A stretch of DNA of 64,000 nucleotides from Deefgea chitinilytica (GTDB lineage Bacteria; Pseudomonadota; Gammaproteobacteria; Burkholderiales; Chitinibacteraceae), in the NCBI RefSeq assembly GCF_016881405.1, contig NZ_WOFE01000011.1:1-64000 (forward strand), written 5' to 3'. Below the pieces are notes generated by a model, which ran no database searches, had not been told where the DNA came from, and worked only from the letters and a program-made list of their open reading frames with translations. Below are positions 57,334 to 64,000 of the stretch, one piece after another (the stretch's first letter is position 1; each line of letters starts with the position of its first letter). Position numbers and translations under genes: made by a program.

Positions 57334-58080
57334 ATGTCAGCTCATCGCGCACTTTCACTTTATCGCAACACCCAAAACAGCAGCGAAGATGATCGCGTGG
57401 AAAAGCACGCACCTTTGGTACGTAAAATCGCCTACCACATGATGAGCAAACTCCCGGCCAGTGTGGATGTCGATGATTTAATCCAAGTCGGCCTAATCGG
57501 CCTGATGGAAGCCGCGCGCAATTTTGACCCTGACGCCGGCGTGCAGTTTGAAACTTTTGCCAGCCAACGCATCCGTGGAGCCATGCTTGATGAACTACGG
57601 AATGCCGATTGGTTACCCCGCCAAGCGCGGCGCAATATGCGTGAAATCGAGCGCACGGTGGTGCAACTTGAGCAAACACTAAGCCGCGCCCCTTCTGAAG
57701 GCGAAGTGGCCGCCAAAATGAATATTCCCCTCGCGGAATATCAAGAAATGCTCGGCGATGCGCGTGGGCATCAATTACTGCATTATGAAGATTTTGAACA
57801 AGATGGTGACAACGACCAACTTGATCAATACGCAGCCGACAGCAGCGCGAATCCTGCAGATCTGTTTTCCGATGATAGATTTCGTTCGCAGTTGATCGCA
57901 GGGATTGAGCTATTACCAGAGCGTGAAAAGCTGCTAATGGCGCTGTATTACGATGAAGAACTCAATTTAAAAGAAATCGGTGCCGTACTTGGTGTCTCTG
58001 AATCACGAGTTTGCCAATTACATAGTCAGGCGATTGCACGCCTACGTGGCAAGTTAAAGGATTGGCTGGCTAATGGATAA
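57334..58080 (+). CDS. fliA: Flagellar sigma factor FliA (sigma-28)
   Basis: Directs RNA polymerase to late flagellar and chemotaxis genes. The 248-aa protein has region 2 (DDLIQVGLIGLMEAARNFDPDAGVQFETFASQRIRGAMLDELR is split here as DDLIQVGLIGLMEAA and FETFASQRIRGAMLDELR), region 3, and region 4 with LKEIGAVLGVSESRVCQLH. It overlaps motC by 8 nt. It is separated from flhG by the lipid transporter genes. Confidence 0.96.
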   Translation: MSAHRALSLYRNTQNSSEDDRVEKHAPLVRKIAYHMMSKLPASVDVDDLIQVGLIGLMEAARNFDPDAGVQFETFASQRIRGAMLDELRNADWLPRQARRNMREIERTVVQLEQTLSRAPSEGEVAAKMNIPLAEYQEMLGDARGHQLLHYEDFEQDGDNDQLDQYAADSSANPADLFSDDRFRSQLIAGIELLPEREKLLMALYYDEELNLKEIGAVLGVSESRVCQLHSQAIARLRGKLKDWLANG

Positions 58081-58816
58081 AATCAGTGTTTTTGGCGTCA
58101 TTCTCGGCATTATCGCCATCATCCTTGGGCAGTGGCTAGAAGGCGGCCACATCAATTCGCTAATTCAATTTACGGCATTTTTAATTGTAATGGGCGGTAC
58201 CGTCGGCGCTGTAATGCTACAAACGCAAACGCGGCACTTTATTGCTGGCTTGAAAATGCTCAAATGGATTTTCATTCCGCCAACGATGGATTTTAGAAAA
58301 CTACTTACCACCTTAATGAATTGGGCCACCCAAGCTCGCCGCGGCGGTTTATTGGCCTTGGAAGCTTTTCTCAATAGCGAAAAAGACCCCTTCGTCAAAC
58401 GGGGGCTACAAATGGTCGTGGATGGAGCCGAGCCCGAAACCATTCGCCGTGCGATGGAACTCGATATCGACGCTTACGAAGATCAAGCTCGCGCCGCCGC
58501 CAAGATCTGGGAATCTGCTGGCGGGTATTCGCCCACGTTTGGCATTTTAGGCGCGGTGCTCGGATTAATTCACGTCATGGAAAATCTGACTGACCCCTCG
58601 AAACTTGGTGCGGGGATTGCAGTCGCGTTTGTCGCAACCATTTATGGGGTCGGTGCAGCTAATATGTTTTTCCTACCGGTTGCCAACAAACTCAAGCATT
58701 ACATCATGCTCGAAGTCCGCCGCCGCGAAATGGTCGCGGAAGGCTTAGTCACGATCGCCAATGGCGAAAATCCCCGTCTATTGGAAAACAAACTCGCCGG
58801 ATTTTTGCACCACTAA
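58073..58816 (+). CDS. motC: Flagellar motor protein MotC (MotA paralogue)
   Basis: A stator ion-channel subunit. The 247-aa protein has four transmembrane helices (about 3-22, 30-50, 150-170 and 180-200). The cytoplasmic loop holds the charged KDPFVKRGLQMVVDG segment. The late helices carry GGYSPTFGILGAVLGLIHVM and AFVATIYGVGAANMF. Next to fliA and lacking MotA-specific features, it fits MotC, normally followed by motD. No motD frame follows here. Confidence 0.9.
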   Translation: MDKISVFGVILGIIAIILGQWLEGGHINSLIQFTAFLIVMGGTVGAVMLQTQTRHFIAGLKMLKWIFIPPTMDFRKLLTTLMNWATQARRGGLLALEAFLNSEKDPFVKRGLQMVVDGAEPETIRRAMELDIDAYEDQARAAAKIWESAGGYSPTFGILGAVLGLIHVMENLTDPSKLGAGIAVAFVATIYGVGAANMFFLPVANKLKHYIMLEVRRREMVAEGLVTIANGENPRLLENKLAGFLHH

Positions 58817-58827
58817 GCAGGCACCTC

Positions 58828-58879
58828 TAGGTATATTTAGCCAGCCATTGCTTATTGATGGCTAGCTACATATACCCTA
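58828..58879. repeat. GGGTAT...ATACCC intergenic element, copy 6
   Basis: TAGGTATAT (58828-58836) and ATATACCCTA (58870-58879) bound a 52-nt unit. The inner arms TAGCCAGCCAT (58838-58848) and ATGGCTAGCTA (58858-58868) pair with one mismatch, making this the best-folded copy. It lies where motD would be expected. Confidence 0.75.
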
Positions 58880-58943
58880 CCAACCCAGCAAATCAAACCA
58901 GCCCAGCTATAGTCAGAGTATCACCCTTTGTGAGGCCACCACC

Positions 58944-59690
58944 ATGCTCTGGCTGATTCGTTGTTTGATTCGCAGTATCGCGTTGCTTGATTTAGCCGTG
59001 TTCAGCTTGATCATGTTGTTGCTCTCTTTGCTCCCCCAATCCGTGCTGTTGCGGTTTTATCCCTGCTTATTTCATGCTTGGTGCCGTTGCTTTGTCTCGG
59101 CCTTAGGCGTTTCTATTCGTCTGCACCAACATCAGCGGCAAGCGCTGCCAGAGCACTACATTCTGATCGCAAACCATCCATCGGCATTAGAAGACGTCGG
59201 AATTCCATCGCTGTTTGCGGTACGCAGTCTGGCAAAAATTGAGGTCAAAGATTGGTTTTTGGTCGGCAAAATTGCAACGGCAGCAGGAACGCTCTACGTG
59301 CAAAGGGAGAACAAAGCCTCTCGCCAAACCGCGCAGGCCGAGCTCATTGCTGCGGTGCAATCTGGCGACAATATTGCACTCTACCCTGAAGGCGGCTGCA
59401 AAGGACGACGTATTGCAGATCGATTTTTATTTGGTGCGTTTGCCGTCTCTATCGCAACCAACACCCCTATCGTCCCAGTTTTTTTACATCACGAAGCACA
59501 AGAAATATTTGAATGGCGTCAAAAAGAAAGCCTCCCTCAAAAATTATGGGCCATTCTCACCAGCCCTAATTCTATTGTGCACTACCATGTGTTTGACCCG
59601 CTCTTTCCGAGCGATTTTGCCGACAAAGAAAGCTATTGCAGCAGCACACATCAACAGTATCTGGATTGGCAGCGGCGATTTCTTGATTAA
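58944..59690 (+). CDS. PlsC-like lysophospholipid acyltransferase
   Basis: A 248-aa membrane-associated acyltransferase with an N-terminal hydrophobic stretch (about 8-45). Motif I reads NHPSALED, so the catalytic His is followed by five residues before Asp, with Glu at the usual HX4D position. Motif III is present as YPEGGCKG. It probably acylates a lysophospholipid or related molecule; substrate unknown. It stands alone, between the repeat element and ftsK. Confidence 0.8.
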   Translation: MLWLIRCLIRSIALLDLAVFSLIMLLLSLLPQSVLLRFYPCLFHAWCRCFVSALGVSIRLHQHQRQALPEHYILIANHPSALEDVGIPSLFAVRSLAKIEVKDWFLVGKIATAAGTLYVQRENKASRQTAQAELIAAVQSGDNIALYPEGGCKGRRIADRFLFGAFAVSIATNTPIVPVFLHHEAQEIFEWRQKESLPQKLWAILTSPNSIVHYHVFDPLFPSDFADKESYCSSTHQQYLDWQRRFLD

Positions 59691-59785
59691 TTTGATGACT
59701 TCAGCCCACAAAATAATTCATTTAGCAAACAGACAACAGGCTTGCCGTTATAATCGCGAAAGCTTCTCGTCTCCAGATATCCACA

Positions 59786-62194
59786 ATGCCATTATTTCGT
59801 AAAAAAAATGTTGCTAATGTCTCCACCCGCGCCGCTTTGCCTCCCGGCTTAGCAAATTTACTGCGCGAATCGTGGTGGCTAATCTTGGTTGTCGTGTTGG
59901 CTTATCTCGTACTCGTACTTTCAACCTACCATCAAGCCGACCCCGGCTGGTCACACAGCGCCACCGAAGCCATGGTGTATAACCGCGGCGGCAGCTTTGG
60001 CGCATGGGTAGCAGATGTTTTGCTGTATATGTTTGGTTTTTCTGCGTGGTGGTGGACGGTATTTTTATTCGCTGCCATTTTGTGGGGCTATCGACGGATT
60101 GACCGCGTCGCCGAATCGCCACGTCCCGTGGTCTTCTTAGCTTGCCTTGGCTTTACCCTAATTGTTTTTTCCAGCAGTGCATTTGAAGCTTTGCGGATGC
60201 ATTCGCTCAGCGCTCCTCTCCCTTACGTACCCGGTGGAATGCTTGGCTTGGCTCTTGGGAGCTGGATGACGCTCAGTTTTGGTTTTAGCGGCGCCACCCT
60301 TATTTTGATTACCACCTTTTGCTTGGGGATCTCGCTATTTACTGGTTTGTCTTGGCTTAATGTCATGGAAAACATCGGCACCCTACTCGAGGTAACTTAC
60401 CTGAATTTAGTCAATGCCATCCAAGCCGCCAAAGATCGCCGCATCGGTCGAGAAACCAAAAAAGCACGTGATGAACAAGTGATTGCCGCCAAGCAAAAAC
60501 AGGCAGACAAAGAGCCACTGATTATTGAAACGCCAACCCTCGATATTCCAGTCGCACGCCAAGTCGAAAAACGTCTTGAACGAGAAAAAAAAGAGCTAGA
60601 AAAACAACAAGCCCAAGCCAGCAAGCTCTCAGCACAGCCTTTGCTATTTGCTGAAGACGATCTCCCTCCGACGCCAAGCAAACGCCCAGCGGCGGCGATC
60701 GTCAATCACAATAACTCACTACCAGCTCTGGCGCTGTTAGCACCCGTAGTGGCGTCCCAAGAAACGATCAGCAAAGAAACTCTGGAATTTACCTCTCGCC
60801 TTATCGAGCGCAAATTAGCCGATTTTAATGTCGAAGTTAAAATCGTCGCAGCCTATCCCGGCCCCGTAATTACCCGCTACGAAATCGAGCCCGCGGTTGG
60901 GGTGAAAGGCTCACAAATCGTCAACCTAATGAAAGATCTTGCCCGAGCTTTGGGTTTGGTCTCAATTCGTGTCGTTGAGACCATTCCGGGCAAAACCTAT
61001 ATGGGTCTTGAGCTACCGAATCCGACCCGACAAATGATTCGACTTTCAGAAATCCTATCAAGCGAGCCCTACCACGATATGGGCAGCAAATTAACCATTG
61101 CCCTAGGTAAAGACATCACTGGCAAACCCGTCGTGACCGACCTCGGTAAAGCACCGCATATGCTAGTAGCAGGAACGACCGGCTCGGGGAAATCGGTCGG
61201 GGTGAACGCAATGATCTTGTCGCTGGTATATAAGGCGACGCCCGAAGAAGTTCGGTTTATTATGATCGACCCAAAAATGTTGGAATTGTCGATCTATGAA
61301 GGTATTCCACATTTACTCGCGCCGGTTGTCACCGATATGAAGCTCGCCGCCAACGCCTTGAATTGGTGCGTAGCGGAAATGGAGAAACGCTATCGCCTAC
61401 TCAGCGCAATAGGCGTGCGTAATTTGGCCGGTTACAACCAAAAAATCAAAGAAGCTGAAAAAGCAGGGAAGCACCTCACCAATCCATTTAGCCTGACGCC
61501 GGATGACCCTGAGCGCTTAGAACATCTACCATTTATTGTCGTGGTGGTCGATGAATTCGCCGACTTGATGATGGTCGCTGGTAAAAAAATTGAAGAACTA
61601 ATCGCTCGGTTGGCGCAAAAAGCACGGGCGGCGGGAATTCATCTGATTTTGGCGACGCAGCGACCGTCAGTGGACGTGATTACCGGCTTGATTAAAGCCA
61701 ATATCCCAACGCGCCTCGCATTCCAAGTCTCCAGCAAAATCGACAGCCGCACGATTCTGGATCAAATGGGTGCCGAAGCGCTACTCGGCCAAGGTGATAT
61801 GTTATTTTTACCACCTGGCTCGGGCTACCCGCAGCGAATTCATGGCGCGTTTGTCGCTGATGATGAAGTGCATCACGTCGTTGACTACCTCAAATCACTG
61901 GGCGAGCCCAATTACATTGATGGCATCCTCAACGGTGGCTTTGAAGCCGAAGCGGCTGCAGGTGGTATTAGTACCGGCAATGCAGACGGTAGCGAAGCCG
62001 ATGCGCTGTATGACGAAGCAGTGGCCTTTGTACTTAAAACCCGCAAAGCATCCATTTCATCCGTCCAACGGCAGTTGCGCATCGGTTATAACCGCGCAGC
62101 ACGCCTGATCGAGCAAATGGAACAGGCCGGATTAGTCTCTTCTATGGAAACAAATGGCAACCGGACTGTACTTGCGCCGCCAATCAGTGAATAA
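59786..62194 (+). CDS. ftsK: DNA translocase FtsK
   Basis: A hexameric motor at the septum that moves chromosome ends and activates XerCD at dif. The 802-aa protein has a four-helix N-terminal membrane domain (about 28-190), a charged linker (215-290), and alpha/beta motor domains with Walker [13 protein letters not shown] and Walker [12 protein letters not shown]. The C-terminal gamma winged helix (about 735-800; [24 protein letters not shown]) recognises KOPS. A terminator follows at 62240. Confidence 0.97.
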   Translation: MPLFRKKNVANVSTRAALPPGLANLLRESWWLILVVVLAYLVLVLSTYHQADPGWSHSATEAMVYNRGGSFGAWVADVLLYMFGFSAWWWTVFLFAAILWGYRRIDRVAESPRPVVFLACLGFTLIVFSSSAFEALRMHSLSAPLPYVPGGMLGLALGSWMTLSFGFSGATLILITTFCLGISLFTGLSWLNVMENIGTLLEVTYLNLVNAIQAAKDRRIGRETKKARDEQVIAAKQKQADKEPLIIETPTLDIPVARQVEKRLEREKKELEKQQAQASKLSAQPLLFAEDDLPPTPSKRPAAAIVNHNNSLPALALLAPVVASQETISKETLEFTSRLIERKLADFNVEVKIVAAYPGPVITRYEIEPAVGVKGSQIVNLMKDLARALGLVSIRVVETIPGKTYMGLELPNPTRQMIRLSEILSSEPYHDMGSKLTIALGKDITGKPVVTDLGKAPHMLVAGTTGSGKSVGVNAMILSLVYKATPEEVRFIMIDPKMLELSIYEGIPHLLAPVVTDMKLAANALNWCVAEMEKRYRLLSAIGVRNLAGYNQKIKEAEKAGKHLTNPFSLTPDDPERLEHLPFIVVVVDEFADLMMVAGKKIEELIARLAQKARAAGIHLILATQRPSVDVITGLIKANIPTRLAFQVSSKIDSRTILDQMGAEALLGQGDMLFLPPGSGYPQRIHGAFVADDEVHHVVDYLKSLGEPNYIDGILNGGFEAEAAAGGISTGNADGSEADALYDEAVAFVLKTRKASISSVQRQLRIGYNRAARLIEQMEQAGLVSSMETNGNRTVLAPPISE

Positions 62195-62239
62195 TGTCGC
62201 CTGAGCATTTTTTAGAATGCAAAACGTTGCAAATCAGTC

Positions 62240-62268
62240 ACTTCAGAGACTCAAGTCTGAAGTTTTTT
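62240..62268 (+). terminator. Intrinsic terminator after ftsK
   Basis: ACTTCAGA (62240-62247) and TCTGAAGT (62256-62263) form an 8-bp stem with an 8-nt loop followed by six T residues. Confidence 0.85.
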
Positions 62269-62278
62269 ATCAAAGAAC

Positions 62279-62308
62279 TTGAACTCTGTCTGCGCTTTAT
62301 GATATAAA
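62279..62308 (+). promoter_or_regulatory. Promoter of rpmB-rpmG
   Basis: TTGAAC (62279-62284), 18 nt, then TATAAA (62303-62308). Transcription would start about 30 nt before the rpmB ATG. Confidence 0.6.
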
Positions 62309-62345
62309 CGTGGACTTTTCCAGTTCCGAACGTCAGGACAGAATC

Positions 62346-62579
62346 ATGGCACGAGTATGTGTAGTCACCGGCAAAGGCCCGATGACAGGGAATAACGTTT
62401 CCCACGCCAATAACAAAACTAAACGTCGCTTCCTACCAAACCTGCAATCCCGCCGGTTCTGGGTTGAAAGCGAAAACCGCTTTATTCGCTTGCGCGTTTC
62501 TAACGCAGCGCTGCGCACCATCGACAAGAATGGCATCGATGTGGTTTTGGCAGATCTGCGCGCGCGCGGCGAACTGTAA
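62346..62579 (+). CDS. rpmB: 50S ribosomal protein L28
   Basis: A 77-aa large-subunit protein with the conserved start [23 protein letters not shown] and RRFLPNL. ATG 62346 follows AGGA and matches homologues; an upstream frame extension is not used. It is followed 16 nt later by rpmG, as in many Proteobacteria. Confidence 0.97.
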   Translation: MARVCVVTGKGPMTGNNVSHANNKTKRRFLPNLQSRRFWVESENRFIRLRVSNAALRTIDKNGIDVVLADLRARGEL

Positions 62580-62595
62580 GCTAAGGAAATAAATC

Positions 62596-62751
62596 ATGCG
62601 TGATAAAATCAAGCTAGAATCTTCTGCTGGTACTGGTCATTTCTACACAACGACCAAAAACAAACGTACCATGCCAGAAAAGATGGAAATCAAAAAGTTC
62701 GATCCAGTTGCTCGCAAGCACGTGATCTACAAGGAAACTAAACTGAAGTAA
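62596..62751 (+). CDS. rpmG: 50S ribosomal protein L33
   Basis: A 51-aa protein starting [20 protein letters not shown] and ending YKETKLK. It has no cysteine, so it is the zinc-independent form. AAGGA precedes the ATG. It is second gene of the rpmBG operon and ends at the terminator at 62776. Confidence 0.96.
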   Translation: MRDKIKLESSAGTGHFYTTTKNKRTMPEKMEIKKFDPVARKHVIYKETKLK

Positions 62752-62775
62752 TTCAGTGCAGTGACTCCATACTCG

Positions 62776-62807
62776 AACCCCACTCTACCGAGTGGGGTTT
62801 TTGTTTT
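62776..62807 (+). terminator. Intrinsic terminator after rpmG
   Basis: AACCCCACTC (62776-62785) and GAGTGGGGTT (62790-62799) form a perfect 10-bp stem with a 4-nt loop, followed by a T-rich tract. Confidence 0.93.
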
Positions 62808-62811
62808 TACA

Positions 62812-62862
62812 CGGGTATATAACCAAAAGCCAAATCTCACAAGGCTCGCGATCCAATACCCG
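62812..62862. repeat. GGGTAT...ATACCC intergenic element, copy 7
   Basis: CGGGTAT (62812-62818) and ATACCCG (62856-62862) are exact ends of a 51-nt unit; AAGCC/GGCT form an inner pair. It lies between the rpmG terminator and the stop of the convergent LysR gene. Confidence 0.65.
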
Positions 62863-62872
62863 CACCTAAACC

Positions 62873-63784
62873 TTAGTTAGCCTGCGCCATCAGCTCCGCG
62901 TCCAAATCCCAAATTTCGCACAAGGTTTTGGTAAGCATCGCCAGCATTGGATCATGCTCTCGATCACTAGAATAAATAAACTGCAACAGTGCACTAATTG
63001 CTACTTCGCCATTACGCCACAGCACAATCGAACCATCTGCCGCATACCGATGTGCAGTACGCTCGGCCAAAATTGCGATACCCATTCCGGATTTAATCAA
63101 TTCCAGCAAAGTAGCTTCTTCATCAAATTCACCCACCAATTTCGGGGCAATATTTTGACTACGCCACAGTTCTTGCGAAATATCGGCCAAGCTAGTGTAT
63201 TGCGACAATCCCAGCCACGGCGCCGCGCCAAGAGTCTTCCAATCAGCATTGATTAAGTCTGCCGCCATGGCAGGCGGCAAAGCGACACAAAAACCAATTT
63301 CTCGTAAAGGCACAGTGCTGACGTTTTGATACGGATTGCGACCGAGATAAAAACCACCATCAAGAATTTTCTTGCGAACATCATTCAGAATACTCACCGA
63401 AATACCATGCGTGGTCTGTACGGTCAGTAATGGGTAGTTTTGCCGCAGCAAAGACAGCCACGGCCCGAGCTTGAGTCGTGCAGGTACCCCAATCGTGCCG
63501 ATTCTCACCTTACCCTTGGGTTGATTTTGCAAGGCCTTGGCGCGATACAGCAGGCTGCGCGCCTGCCCCAAAATTTGCTCGGCCTCAGGCAAAATCAGCT
63601 TACCCGCCTCGGTCAATTGCACCCCGCCCGAATAGCGCTCAAACAGCGAAACGCCGAATTCTTCTTCCAGTGCCTTGATCTGCGCAGTCACCGCAGGCTG
63701 TGACAAATGAAGCAATTCAGCAGCTTGGGTCAAATGCCCTTGTTGCGCCACAGTCACAAATGTACGTAATTGATAGATTTCCAT
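62873..63784 (-). CDS. LysR family transcriptional regulator
   Basis: A 303-aa protein with an N-terminal winged HTH (residues 1-60; FVTVAQQGHLTQAAELLHLSQPAV is the HTH core, split as FVTVAQQGHLTQAAELL and HLSQPAVTAQIKALEEEFG) and a C-terminal LysR substrate-binding domain (about 90-295). The target gene, normally divergent, would lie beyond the window, so its role cannot be inferred. The 216 nt to the window end holds a possible operator dyad. Confidence 0.9.
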   Translation of the reverse strand: MEIYQLRTFVTVAQQGHLTQAAELLHLSQPAVTAQIKALEEEFGVSLFERYSGGVQLTEAGKLILPEAEQILGQARSLLYRAKALQNQPKGKVRIGTIGVPARLKLGPWLSLLRQNYPLLTVQTTHGISVSILNDVRKKILDGGFYLGRNPYQNVSTVPLREIGFCVALPPAMAADLINADWKTLGAAPWLGLSQYTSLADISQELWRSQNIAPKLVGEFDEEATLLELIKSGMGIAILAERTAHRYAADGSIVLWRNGEVAISALLQFIYSSDREHDPMLAMLTKTLCEIWDLDAELMAQAN

Positions 63785-63878
63785 ACTAAGGATTATCCCT
63801 CATTCCACCCCGATAAGGAAATCGGCAAACACAAAAATGTAGTCGATAAACCTTGATTACACACAAGAAAGTAAGCTT

Positions 63879-63896
63879 TATGCAATTGAACATAAG
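63879..63896. promoter_or_regulatory. Possible LysR-type operator dyad
   Basis: TTATG (63879-63883) and CATAA (63892-63896) are inverted over an 8-nt centre, about 95 nt upstream of the LysR start. Spacing is T-N10-A not the usual T-N11-A, so support is weak. No gene is seen between 63785 and 64000. Confidence 0.3.
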
Positions 63897-64000
63897 TCGA
63901 ACTGATTTCGTGCATCAAAAAATGCAATTAGCCTAAATGGCAAGCTTTCACATAGATTAACGCCACAATACCCATTCGGGTTTGACGATCGAATTATAGA

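Overview
The window is chromosomal housekeeping DNA of a flagellated, type IV piliated Gram-negative bacterium. The porins are of the Neisseria/Chromobacterium type. Gene orders pilMNOPQ-aroK-aroB beside a divergent PBP1A gene, aceE-aceF-lpdA with a lipoyl domain on Lpd, and bamD/rluD/pgeF point to Betaproteobacteria, order Neisseriales. Within that order a Chitinibacter/Deefgea-like member of the former Chromobacteriaceae is most likely. This is inferred from protein families and gene order; no database search was possible. There is no rRNA, CRISPR array, transposase, integrase or prophage gene.

Layout. 1-5 kb: divergent psd and pssA (phosphatidylethanolamine synthesis), leuA with an unusual N-terminal HTH-like extension, then wrbA and a DUF2069 membrane protein. 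5-15.4 kb: yihY, converging with and overlapping the minus-strand operon pilM-N-O-P-Q-aroK-aroB, and the divergent PBP1A gene mrcA. 15.4-17.7 kb: an operon of a nucleotidyltransferase-like protein, YcgR (c-di-GMP flagellar brake) and NnrD (NAD(P)HX repair). 17.8-21.6 kb: three porin genes, each with its own terminator. 21.8-30.8 kb: a central carbon block, gapA, eda and edd on the minus strand and zwf-pgl-hexR-pgi on the plus strand. Good HexR-type operators lie in front of both edd and zwf, so the Entner-Doudoroff route is probably under KDPG/HexR control. 30.9-37.3 kb: the pyruvate dehydrogenase operon aceE-aceF-lpdA. 37.4-37.8 kb: a 58-codon gene with a textbook sigma-54 promoter and upstream dyads. 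37.8-38.2 kb: a tRNA operon (Ala-GGC, two identical Glu-TTC). 38.2-42 kb: bamD, rluD, pgeF, a small membrane protein and folE2. 42-58.8 kb: flagellar genes, fliK-fliL-M-N-O-P-Q-R on the minus strand (sigma-54-type promoter before fliK) and flhB-flhA-flhF-flhG ... fliA-motC on the plus strand. A four-gene MCE/ABC lipid transporter sits between flhG and fliA. 58.9-64 kb: a PlsC-like acyltransferase, ftsK, rpmB-rpmG and a LysR regulator.

The points most worth following are these. (1) The sigma-54-driven 58-aa gene with upstream TTGCCGCT dyads. (2) A dispersed family of about 50-nt intergenic hairpin elements bounded by GGGTAT...ATACCC, with at least seven copies. Two copies are nested inside larger GTGAGG/CCTCAC-armed elements, and such arms also supply the Shine-Dalgarno regions of aceF and lpdA. 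(3) The HTH-LeuA in-frame fusion. (4) A FlhG whose P-loop has lost both lysines. (5) The lipid transporter placed inside the flagellar operon, and a motC without motD.
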